Shown: one piece after another, positions 6,972 to 12,868 of the stretch
Numbering within the stretch: the stretch's first letter is position 1
How the letters are laid out: each line of letters starts with the position of its first letter
Source: Lentisphaerota bacterium
Lineage (GTDB): Bacteria > Verrucomicrobiota > Kiritimatiellia > JAAZAB01
DNA: 12,868 nt
Direction: 5' to 3'
Assembly: GCA_016199105.1 (NCBI GenBank)
Contig: JACQHI010000134.1
Span: forward strand, 1-12,868
Position numbers and translations under genes: made by a program
The notes under the pieces: model-generated
What the model saw: the letters and a program-made list of their open reading frames with translations, nothing else
Databases searched by the model: none
Told to the model about the DNA's origin: nothing

Positions 6972-7655
6972 GTGCCGCATATTCTTGCATTCACTTCAGG
7001 GCCACAAGACTGGCAAGCATTGCTCGCTGACCCTATAAAGCATTGGAAATCTGGCTACTCGGCTCGCACCTTGGCCCATAGCTGGGAAGCGGCAAACGGC
7101 TTCCCTTCCGAGGTAGCCACACCATTTGCTCAGAGTACCGAGCCATTGCTGGCAAACATCACCCCACTTCTTGCAGTTCCAGAGTTCAAGGTTCCGCTGC
7201 CCGGCGGAGTGCGTGCGTCGCAGAATGACATCTTTGTTTTGGCGCGTTCCTCGTCAGGACCGGTGTCTATCATGGTTGAAGGCAAAGTCAATGAATCCTT
7301 CGGCCCTACCCTTGATGAGTGGCGGGATGAAGCCTCTCCCGGCAAAGAGGAACGCCTGAGCTTTCTTTTACACTCGCTTGGCCTTGGCACCATTCCCGCA
7401 GGCTCCATCCGTTATCAGCTTCTTCATCGCGCCACGTCGGCCATAATCACGGGCGAGCAATATCGCGCCGCAGCCGCTGTTCTTCTCATTCACTCCTTCA
7501 GCCAGGAACGTACCGGCTGGTCAGACTACGAAGCGTTTTCACGTCTATTTGGGGTTGATGCGGAGATTGGTTCGCTTCAGCGTCTTGGAAGCGCTTCAAG
7601 TGTCCCACTCTTTGGCGTCTGGATTGTGGGCAACCCGTTGTTCTTGCGAAGCTGA
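6972..7655 (+). CDS. DUF6946-like protein, possible PD-(D/E)xK nuclease fold
   Basis: The 227-residue protein resembles, from memory, a conserved family of unknown function catalogued as DUF6946 (signatures YSARTLAHSWEAANGFP, EFKVPLPGG, ASQND, EGKVNESFGPTL, RYQLLHR). Seen directly: Glu39 in a helix-like SWEAA segment, Asp86 at the end of ASQND followed by a hydrophobic strand (IFVLA), and Glu103-Gly-Lys105 in a second strand (VSIMVEGKV), with Gln149 downstream. This E...D...ExK arrangement is that of PD-(D/E)xK nucleases, but assignment to that fold is my inference. It has no membrane segment or signal peptide. It follows the small PIN partner by 24 nt in the same direction, so the three are probably one operon; its base composition also matches the PIN gene. 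GTG 6972 is chosen for its strong Shine-Dalgarno. Confidence 0.75.
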   Translation: MPHILAFTSGPQDWQALLADPIKHWKSGYSARTLAHSWEAANGFPSEVATPFAQSTEPLLANITPLLAVPEFKVPLPGGVRASQNDIFVLARSSSGPVSIMVEGKVNESFGPTLDEWRDEASPGKEERLSFLLHSLGLGTIPAGSIRYQLLHRATSAIITGEQYRAAAAVLLIHSFSQERTGWSDYEAFSRLFGVDAEIGSLQRLGSASSVPLFGVWIVGNPLFLRS

Positions 7656-7683
7656 GGCGCCATGACCCAACCAGTCATTCCAG

Positions 7684-7717
7684 CGGACCGGCAAAAAGCT
7701 ACGCTTTTTTCCGTCCG
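7684..7717. terminator. Bidirectional hairpin terminator at a convergent junction
   Basis: CGGAC (7684-7688) pairs with GTCCG (7713-7717), GG (7690-7691) with CC (7711-7712), and AAAAAGC (7693-7699) with GCTTTTT (7703-7709) around a TAC loop. The A/T run lies within the stem, so on either strand a GC-rich outer stem encloses an inner A-T stem. It sits between the stop of the DUF6946-like gene (plus) and that of the PHP gene (minus), the right place for a shared terminator. Confidence 0.55.
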
Positions 7718-7753
7718 ATGAATTCGCCCGTTGCGGGAGAGCAAAGAACTGTC

Positions 7754-8674
7754 TTAAAGGGATCGTTCCCGGGGTGAAGGGGCGGCGCGTTGCAGTCGGC
7801 GAAACAGGGGTTGGAGAAACAACTTCCCGGCTTCCCCCTCGGCCTCGAATCGAACGTACGCCTCGTCCGTCGCCGTATAGTCGAAATGCCGGCCTTCCGC
7901 TTGAGCCCGTATGACCCCCCGGGGACCCACGAACCGGCCGACAGCGCCCGTCTCCAGCGTGATGGCGATGCAGCCGCGGTCCTCGGTAAATTCTTTTAAC
8001 AGCAGGCCCGTCGTTGCATAGAAACGACCGCTCTTCGCGGCGCGCACGATCGCTTCCGCGGTGCGCGCTTCCGCCCACACCATGTTGAAGGCGTTGTTGA
8101 AGTCCGCCACATCATGAAAGTCATCGTTGGCAAACCCCCACAATCTGTCGCCGCCCGTCAAAAGCTCATCCCAAAAATCGGTATATTGCGGAAGGCATCC
8201 CCGGGCGCGCAGGCGTTCCGTGCCGTAGTGACCGTTGAATATCTCGATCCCATCCGGCCGCGCGTCGAACGCCAGTATTTTCCGGCGCGACCAATAGTCG
8301 TCGTCTTTGTTAGGCCGCGGATGACATACAAGCGTCAACATATCGGGCCCGCTTTGCGCAAGCGCCTCGCGCAACGGCACGCCGGTGAGGGGCGCCGCCG
8401 AGGGGCCCACGAAAAGGAGATCGAGTCCCTGGCTGTGCTCGAATCCCTGAAGAAAAACCAGTTCTGGAGTGGCGGCTTCGACCGCCCCGAGCTCCGTGAC
8501 ACGGTTGTGATCGGTCACCGCGAGAAAATCCGCGCCGATGTCGCGATACAGTCGCGCGGCCTCGGCCAACGGAACGGATCCGCAGACGCTGCCCTCCTTG
8601 CAGTGACAATGAAAAACGCCCCGAAGCCACTGTCCGCGCGGCCCGCGATAGGGATTATGGAATTCGGCGTCCAT
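7754..8674 (-). CDS. PHP-domain metal-dependent phosphoesterase
   Basis: The 306-residue protein has the PHP (polymerase and histidinol phosphatase) metal-site motifs in order: HCH at 22-24, TDHN at 54-57, H80 in GFEHS, CHP at 117-119 and the NDDFHD segment at 183-188. PHP enzymes hydrolyse phosphoester bonds using a di- or trinuclear metal centre; this stand-alone type acts on small phosphorylated molecules or is uncharacterised. The last ~60 residues (YVRFEAEGEAGKLFLQPLF) form a beta-rich ending often seen in such proteins. It lacks a signal peptide, so it is probably cytoplasmic. It begins 5 nt after the stop of the metallophosphoesterase gene with no clear Shine-Dalgarno, consistent with reading from the same transcript. 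It is the last gene of the operon; the facing gene is convergent. Confidence 0.88.
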   Translation of the reverse strand: MDAEFHNPYRGPRGQWLRGVFHCHCKEGSVCGSVPLAEAARLYRDIGADFLAVTDHNRVTELGAVEAATPELVFLQGFEHSQGLDLLFVGPSAAPLTGVPLREALAQSGPDMLTLVCHPRPNKDDDYWSRRKILAFDARPDGIEIFNGHYGTERLRARGCLPQYTDFWDELLTGGDRLWGFANDDFHDVADFNNAFNMVWAEARTAEAIVRAAKSGRFYATTGLLLKEFTEDRGCIAITLETGAVGRFVGPRGVIRAQAEGRHFDYTATDEAYVRFEAEGEAGKLFLQPLFRRLQRAAPSPRERSL

Positions 8675-8679
8675 CGTCG

Positions 8680-9555
8680 TCAGGCATCGCGGGAAGGAGC
8701 GGCTATCCGCAAGGTTCGATGCCGGCCGAATCCTTCCACGGTAATGGCGCCATCGGACTCGAGTGACACGACCGCATAGGCATTGTTTTCCCGTCCGGGA
8801 CCGACCACCATGGCGGCGGATCCGATGTACGGAATCCCGCGGAGTGTGGCGCAGGGACCGTCGTGATGGTGCCCTTGGAATACCGCGCGAACATTGCCGT
8901 GCCGCTCGAAGATGCGCCGGACCGCCGGGGCATTTCGGACCAGATGGGGATCCGGCAGGTCGTTCCAGAGACGGTCATCCAGATTTTCGTGAGTGAAGAC
9001 GATGACGGGCATATTCCGGTGGATTTCCATGTCCCGGGCCAGCCATGCCATCTGCGCTTCGGAGATCCAGGCGTCATCCCAGTGGAAATTGCCCGGCGTG
9101 AAATCCGACCCATCCTGACGGCAATTGCCGTCCAGGACGACAAAATGGAATCCCTGGCGATCGAAGGAATGGTAAGCCGGCTCGCGGGCGCCATACAGGC
9201 GAAGGAATTCCTCCTTCGTCAGAGTCACCAAATCGTGGTTTCCAAGAACGGTCACCCGCTCGCCATGGAATGTCGCGGTGACCTCGCGGACCGCGGCAAG
9301 GAACCGGAGTTCCATCGCCTTGTCGGCCACCGCATCGATGGAATCCCCCAGATTGACGGCCATCGGCAGGTTCCGCGCGTTGAAGTCGGCGATGCAGTCC
9401 CGCAACTTGTCCAGCGAGTCGCGGCAATGCCGATTTCCATAGACTTTTTCGGCGTAATGCGAATCCGCGAACAGGCCGAACGAAAACGCGGGTCCTGTCG
9501 CCGGGTCAACCGCAGGATCGGAAGGTGTCATCGCCATATACCTTTCGCATGTCAT
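8680..9555 (-). CDS. Metallophosphoesterase, calcineurin-like
   Basis: The protein (291 residues from the ATG at 9555) carries all five metal-binding blocks of calcineurin-like phosphoesterases: D31-S-H33, GD at 70-71, GNHD at 105-108, H189 in FTHEN, and GHHH at 228-231. It should hydrolyse a phosphomonoester or phosphodiester with a dinuclear metal centre; the substrate is unknown. The first motif comes soon after a short hydrophilic leader, with no signal peptide, so a cytoplasmic location is likely. The ATG at 9555 overlaps the fucosidase stop (ATGA, 9552-9555). In-frame ATGs at 9537 and 9531 are alternatives, and 9531 has an AAAGG at 9 nt, so the true start may be up to 8 codons later. 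It sits between the fucosidase and PHP genes in a tight operon. Confidence 0.9.
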   Translation of the reverse strand: MTCERYMAMTPSDPAVDPATGPAFSFGLFADSHYAEKVYGNRHCRDSLDKLRDCIADFNARNLPMAVNLGDSIDAVADKAMELRFLAAVREVTATFHGERVTVLGNHDLVTLTKEEFLRLYGAREPAYHSFDRQGFHFVVLDGNCRQDGSDFTPGNFHWDDAWISEAQMAWLARDMEIHRNMPVIVFTHENLDDRLWNDLPDPHLVRNAPAVRRIFERHGNVRAVFQGHHHDGPCATLRGIPYIGSAAMVVGPGRENNAYAVVSLESDGAITVEGFGRHRTLRIAAPSRDA

Positions 9556-11141
9556 TGCTTTCTAATCCGCACGCGGCCCGAGGAATTTCCATCGCCCCGG
9601 GACCGGAAAATCATCCGCAAGGCTCTCTCGCTGCCATAGGCGGTGATATTCAGCTTCCAGATCGAAGGCTCGGCGGTTGCCATCGCAAAGCCGGGGGCTT
9701 CGATCCCCAGCTCCACGAGACAAATCGAGCGGACCTCGATCGGCGCAGAATCACTCTCCGGTTTCAGTTCTATCTCATATTGCCGAGCTTCATCGCAGAT
9801 TCGCGTGATATTCATATCCAGCGTGCTCCATGCGGTTCCGGCTTGAGCCTCCCATTGGCCCGCCAGGAACGGATCGTGTATTTTCGCGTCGCGCTCGATA
9901 ACCAATGTCAAACCGGTCTGATAGGCGGCCAGCCGGCGCAAGATGGGCGCCGCCGCGGAACGGAGCGTCCGGAAACGCAAGGCCGAGACGGTTCGCGGCG
10001 CGAAGGCGTCGATTTTCTTGTGGCCGACGGCCGTGCCTTTCACGAGTTCCTCCCAATGGCCGTTCTCATTCCCCTCAATCACGTACTCCCGTATTCGTTC
10101 TCCCAGCGTGATATCTTCCATGGAAACGACATGATCCACCGTCTGGGCCTTGTCGAATGGAAGCTCGATCCGGTTCCCTTGTCCGCGGGTTTCCGCAAGG
10201 CTTTGTCCGAATCGCCGGCGGATTTCGGCGCCGAACTCGGAAGCCCGCTTGACGTCCGGGTCCGGAATAAGACCGGTGGTGTCCGGCTGGCTGTTCAAAA
10301 GCAACACAGCCCCGTGTCCCACCGACCGGTAATAGACACGCATGAGGCGCTCGAGGCTTTTGAGCGTGTGCTCGGTGTTCCGATTCCAAAACCAGTAATG
10401 GTCGCGGATCGTCGTATCCGCCTCGATCGGGAGCCAGACATCGCCGTCCGGCGCGCCGTGGGCGGCTGTCGCCACGCCGGTGCGGGCATCCCGGGCGCGC
10501 ACCGCGTTCCAGGCGGGATAAGGAGCGTGGCCGGATTCGTTGCCCACCCACCGCAGGGTCGCCTGGGGTCCCTGAAAGATCATGGCGTGCGGCGTATATC
10601 GTTGGAGGATGTCGGCGACATCGATCGCCAGACTTCCGTCGAACCAGACCTCGGCCACGTCGCCGTACAACGAAAGCAGTTCGGTCAACTGCCGGCGGAA
10701 AACGAGCGTATAGCGTTCCTGCTCCCGGGGCGTGGGACAGCGCCCCGCGAGGCCTGCGTTGAAACAGGAATCCTGTGGGGCGAGGTAGATCCCCAGACGC
10801 ATGCCGTGGCGGCGGCACGACGTCGCGAGTTCGGAAACCAGGTCGCCTTTCCCGCCGCGCCACGGCGTTTCCTTGACGCCGTAGTCGCTGGACTTCGTCT
10901 GCCACCAGCAAAAACCGCCGGCATGTTTGGCCACCAGAACGATCTGCCGGGCGTCAAACGATCGGGCCACTTCAATCCATTGTTCCGTATCCAGCGCTTT
11001 CGGATTGATGGCATCGAGCGGCGTCGAATGATTGTCGCGCTGGCGATCCTGCCAGGTGGCCGGGTCGAGGCACACAAACATCTCTGTTTCCATGTCGTGC
11101 CAGTCCACCTGGCTCCGGATCGGGCGGGCAATTTCAACCAT
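9552..11141 (-). CDS. Alpha-L-fucosidase-like glycoside hydrolase, family GH29
   Basis: GH29 enzymes release alpha-L-fucose from glycans by a retaining mechanism. The 529-residue protein has a GH29-like catalytic (beta/alpha)8 domain over ~residues 20-315: KHAGGFCWW at 72-80, GIYLAP at 117-122, EVWFDGS at 164-170 with Asp168 the likely nucleophile, and a WLPIEADTTIRD segment (236-247) like the GH29 stretch that contains a conserved acidic residue; LLLNSQPDTTGLIP (280-293) matches the usual end of the barrel. Residues ~320-410 look like a galactose-binding (F5/8-type) beta module, and the ~120 residues after that are an unassigned beta-rich extension. There is no signal peptide, which is unusual for an enzyme attacking polymers and suggests cytoplasmic cleavage of imported oligosaccharides. 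GGAG at 11150-11153 (minus strand) lies 8 nt before the ATG. First gene of the three-gene operon. Confidence 0.88.
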   Translation of the reverse strand: MVEIARPIRSQVDWHDMETEMFVCLDPATWQDRQRDNHSTPLDAINPKALDTEQWIEVARSFDARQIVLVAKHAGGFCWWQTKSSDYGVKETPWRGGKGDLVSELATSCRRHGMRLGIYLAPQDSCFNAGLAGRCPTPREQERYTLVFRRQLTELLSLYGDVAEVWFDGSLAIDVADILQRYTPHAMIFQGPQATLRWVGNESGHAPYPAWNAVRARDARTGVATAAHGAPDGDVWLPIEADTTIRDHYWFWNRNTEHTLKSLERLMRVYYRSVGHGAVLLLNSQPDTTGLIPDPDVKRASEFGAEIRRRFGQSLAETRGQGNRIELPFDKAQTVDHVVSMEDITLGERIREYVIEGNENGHWEELVKGTAVGHKKIDAFAPRTVSALRFRTLRSAAAPILRRLAAYQTGLTLVIERDAKIHDPFLAGQWEAQAGTAWSTLDMNITRICDEARQYEIELKPESDSAPIEVRSICLVELGIEAPGFAMATAEPSIWKLNITAYGSERALRMIFRSRGDGNSSGRVRIRKQ

Positions 11142-11210
11142 GGGTTATACTCCGCACGTCACTCGATGTGTTCGATCGTGCCTTATAGGCTGAAAACTGC
11201 CATACAAAAC

Positions 11211-11314
11211 AAGAATGTTAACCACGGATGGCACGGATAGCACTGATATGGAATGGGTTAACCACGATCATTCTTGCCCCTCCATCCGTGTCATCAGTGT
11301 AATCCGTGGTTGAT
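11211..11314. repeat. Imperfect inverted repeat of ACCACGGAT type
   Basis: The left arm at 11217-11248 (AACCACGGAT, then GGCACGGAT and CACTGAT) is repeated in inverted form at 11284-11314 (ATCCGTG, ATCAGTG, ATCCGTGGTT). A second short pair, AAGAATG at 11211-11217 and CATTCTT at 11269-11275, and an extra GTTAACCAC near 11257-11265 add internal structure. Such units are, from memory, dispersed between genes in PVC-group genomes. It lies downstream of pyrB and upstream of the fucosidase operon. No coding potential is seen in the 200-bp gap. Confidence 0.65.
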
Positions 11315-11325
11315 CTCATTGGGTT

Positions 11326-11341
11326 GCGGGCGCTCGCCCGC
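11326..11341 (-). terminator. GC hairpin directly after pyrB stop
   Basis: GCGGGC (11326-11331) and GCCCGC (11336-11341) form a 6-bp stem with a 4-nt loop, one base beyond the pyrB stop codon. No T-run follows on the minus strand, so it is not a classic intrinsic terminator; it may protect the mRNA end or work with the adjoining repeat. Confidence 0.35.
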
Positions 11342-11342
11342 G

Positions 11343-12422
11343 TCAGGCGCCGTGGAATTCGCGGATGCTGTCCGCGCAATCGAAAATGAACGTCAGCAGC
11401 GCCACGCGAATCCACATGCCGTTGCGGACCTGCCGCCAATAGACGGCCCGGGGATCGTGGTCCACCTCGACGGCGATTTCCTGGCGGCGCGGAAGCGGAT
11501 GCAGGATGACCGCATGAGGTTTGAGCCGTTTCAAGTGTTCGGCCGCGAGACTGAACCGGGAGATATCGATCTTCCGGCTGTCGCCCTTCTGCTCGTCCCA
11601 CTCGTCCTGGATGCGCGTCATGTAAATGGCGTCCGCTTCGGGCATGACCTTTTCGAAATCGGCGCCCACCTCGAAGTCCGACCCCGAGGCCCGCAGCAGG
11701 TCCAGGATGTCTTTTCCGATTTGGAGCGGCTCCGGTGCGATGAAGTACTGTTTGACGCCCTCGAATTTCGTCAGCAATTGGGAGAGCGAGCGCACGGTGC
11801 GGCCGCGCAAAAGGTCCCCGACGAACACGATCGTTTTCCGGTCAATGCCGCCCCGCCGCTCGAAGCTTCGCTGGAGGGTATAGATATCCAGGAGCGCCTG
11901 GGTGGGATGCTGGTCCTTGCCGGAACCGGCGTTGACGATGGGCACCGGCCGCTCGGCATTCGACAAGACCCAGGCCATCTTCTCCGCCAGGCCGCCGACG
12001 GCGCTCCGCATGACGATGACATCCGAAAACGAGCTGAACGTGCGGACGGAATCCTCCTGCGTCTCGCCCTTCACTTCGCTGGACGTGGCGGTGTCGCGCA
12101 CCTCGACCGTCTTCATGCCGAGCATCTGGCAGGCGGAATGGAAGGAGAGGAACGTCCGGCTGCTCGGCTGGGTGAAGTACAGCATGGCGGTTTTATGCGA
12201 CAATTGCGCCCGGAGAAAATCCATGCCGGCTTTGCTTTTGGCGATCTGCCGGACGCGCGTGGCGGTGGCGCCCAATTCCTCCAACTGCCGCCGGTCGAAC
12301 TGCTGGGCGATCAGCACGTGAAAGAGCCGGCCGTTCTTCTGGAACGAGAGCGCTTTTTCGGCCAGGCTCATCGCCTGAAGCTGATCCCACGAAACCTCCG
12401 ACAATGCGCGCGGTCGCTGCAT
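11343..12422 (-). CDS. pyrB: Aspartate carbamoyltransferase catalytic chain
   Basis: This enzyme joins carbamoyl phosphate and aspartate to form N-carbamoyl-aspartate, the first committed step of pyrimidine synthesis, in the cytoplasm. The 359 residues show carbamoyl-phosphate motif PSSRT at 86-90 (STRT in most relatives), KGE at 118-120 for the lysine loop, MR at 138-139, QHPTQ at 171-175, GDL..GRTV at 202-210, aspartate-binding TRIQ at 269-272, and HPLPR at 308-312. The TRxQ and HPLPR motifs mark aspartate rather than ornithine specificity. It is ~45 residues longer than the usual ~310, through an N-terminal extension. The position after Arg139 is Ser where E. coli has His. The gene starts 2 nt after the argF stop, and GGGAG lies 7 nt before its ATG. 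No pyrI or pyrC-like partner is visible in the window. Confidence 0.9.
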   Translation of the reverse strand: MQRPRALSEVSWDQLQAMSLAEKALSFQKNGRLFHVLIAQQFDRRQLEELGATATRVRQIAKSKAGMDFLRAQLSHKTAMLYFTQPSSRTFLSFHSACQMLGMKTVEVRDTATSSEVKGETQEDSVRTFSSFSDVIVMRSAVGGLAEKMAWVLSNAERPVPIVNAGSGKDQHPTQALLDIYTLQRSFERRGGIDRKTIVFVGDLLRGRTVRSLSQLLTKFEGVKQYFIAPEPLQIGKDILDLLRASGSDFEVGADFEKVMPEADAIYMTRIQDEWDEQKGDSRKIDISRFSLAAEHLKRLKPHAVILHPLPRRQEIAVEVDHDPRAVYWRQVRNGMWIRVALLTFIFDCADSIREFHGA

Positions 12423-12424
12423 AC

Positions 12425-12868
12425 TCAGTCTCCCTTCCCTGTCATGGTGGCCACGATCAACGCCTTGATGGTGTGCATCCGGTTCTCCGCCTGATCGAAC
12501 ACCTTGGAAAACGGAGCCTCGAACACATCGTCGGCGACCTCGAGCGCCCCCGTTTTGCGGGTGACATCCGTATCGTGATTATGGTACGCGGGCAGGCAGT
12601 GAAGAAAAATGACTTCCCCCATGTTTCCCGTGCGGCGGATCATCGCCATGTTGACCTGATACGGACGCAGCAGGCGCAGGCGCCGGCGAAACAGCGCCTC
12701 CTCGCCCATCGACGCCCAGACATCCGTGTACAGAACGTTGGCGCCGCGCACGCCTCCGCGGGGATCGTGCGTCACCGTCACGCTGCCGCCGTTCCTTCGC
12801 GCAAGCGCCCGCGCCCGCGCCACGAACAGGCGGTCCGGCGAAAGCGCCACCGGCGTGCAATCCACGAA
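12425..12868 (-). CDS. argF: Ornithine carbamoyltransferase, C-terminal part (5' end outside window)
   Basis: The frame is open to the right-hand window edge, so only the last 147 residues are seen. They include DVWASMGEE at visible residues 49-57, HCLPA at 90-94 with the catalytic/ornithine-binding cysteine, and FDQAENRMHT at 124-133, the three hallmarks of the ornithine-binding half of ornithine carbamoyltransferase. The enzyme makes citrulline from ornithine and carbamoyl phosphate in arginine synthesis (or runs in reverse in arginine catabolism); nothing visible separates anabolic from catabolic types. The stop codon lies 2 nt before the pyrB start, so both are almost certainly co-transcribed, with argF first. 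Confidence 0.92.
   Translation of the reverse strand, partial: FVDCTPVALSPDRLFVARARALARRNGGSVTVTHDPRGGVRGANVLYTDVWASMGEEALFRRRLRLLRPYQVNMAMIRRTGNMGEVIFLHCLPAYHNHDTDVTRKTGALEVADDVFEAPFSKVFDQAENRMHTIKALIVATMTGKGD

Noticed and set aside
9525..11240. 571-codon plus-strand open frame opposite the GH29 gene
   Set aside because: It is the shadow of the GH29 gene, which has active-site motifs and a good Shine-Dalgarno. The plus frame shows no recognisable domain and ends in the intergenic repeat.

Overview
The window is a GC-rich bacterial chromosome segment with eleven supportable protein-coding genes, two of them cut by the window edges, and no RNA gene, CRISPR array, transposase or integrase. The gene set (heparinase II/III-type lyase, GH29 fucosidase, MFS-HEAT fusion) and, more tellingly, the degenerate short-period repeats packed into almost every gap (hexads and heptads of the TTGGACG type, GGTTCAC-type 15-mers, ACCACGGAT-type units) recall uncultured Verrucomicrobiota / Kiritimatiellota / Lentisphaerota genomes. 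That placement is an inference from memory of such genomes. No marker gene here proves it.

Region 1 (1-5112, plus strand): the C-terminal part of a heparinase II/III-like polysaccharide lyase, a 70-bp gap filled with tandem hexads and heptads, a beta-class DNA methyltransferase with no visible restriction partner, and an MFS-type membrane protein fused to a C-terminal HEAT-repeat domain. The methyltransferase stop and the MFS start share an ATGA, so these two are probably translationally coupled.

Region 2 (5113-7753): an accessory island between nested-palindrome repeats. It holds a minus-strand 151-residue protein of unknown function, a roughly 520-bp gene-free stretch with a 140-bp inverted-repeat element and a UUCG-loop hairpin, then a plus-strand cluster of visibly lower GC: a PIN-domain (VapC-like) toxin, a 60-residue partner overlapping it by ATGA (probable antitoxin, encoded after the toxin), and a 227-residue protein that resembles the DUF6946 family and carries a D-x16-E-x-K pattern like that of PD-(D/E)xK nucleases. 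A strong hairpin ends the cluster at a convergent junction.

Region 3 (7754-11141, minus strand): a three-gene operon, read right to left: GH29 alpha-L-fucosidase-like hydrolase, metallophosphoesterase (ATGA overlap), and PHP-domain phosphoesterase (5-nt gap). None has an evident signal peptide, which points to intracellular processing of fucose-containing sugars plus two metal-dependent phosphoesterases of unknown substrate.

Region 4 (11142-12868, minus strand): a repeat-rich gap, then aspartate carbamoyltransferase (pyrB-like) directly behind the 3' end of ornithine carbamoyltransferase (argF-like, cut by the window edge). The two carbamoyl-phosphate users are 2 nt apart and would link pyrimidine and arginine synthesis in one transcript.

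The most promising unknowns are the PIN / small partner / DUF6946-like trio and the methyltransferase-coupled MFS-HEAT fusion.
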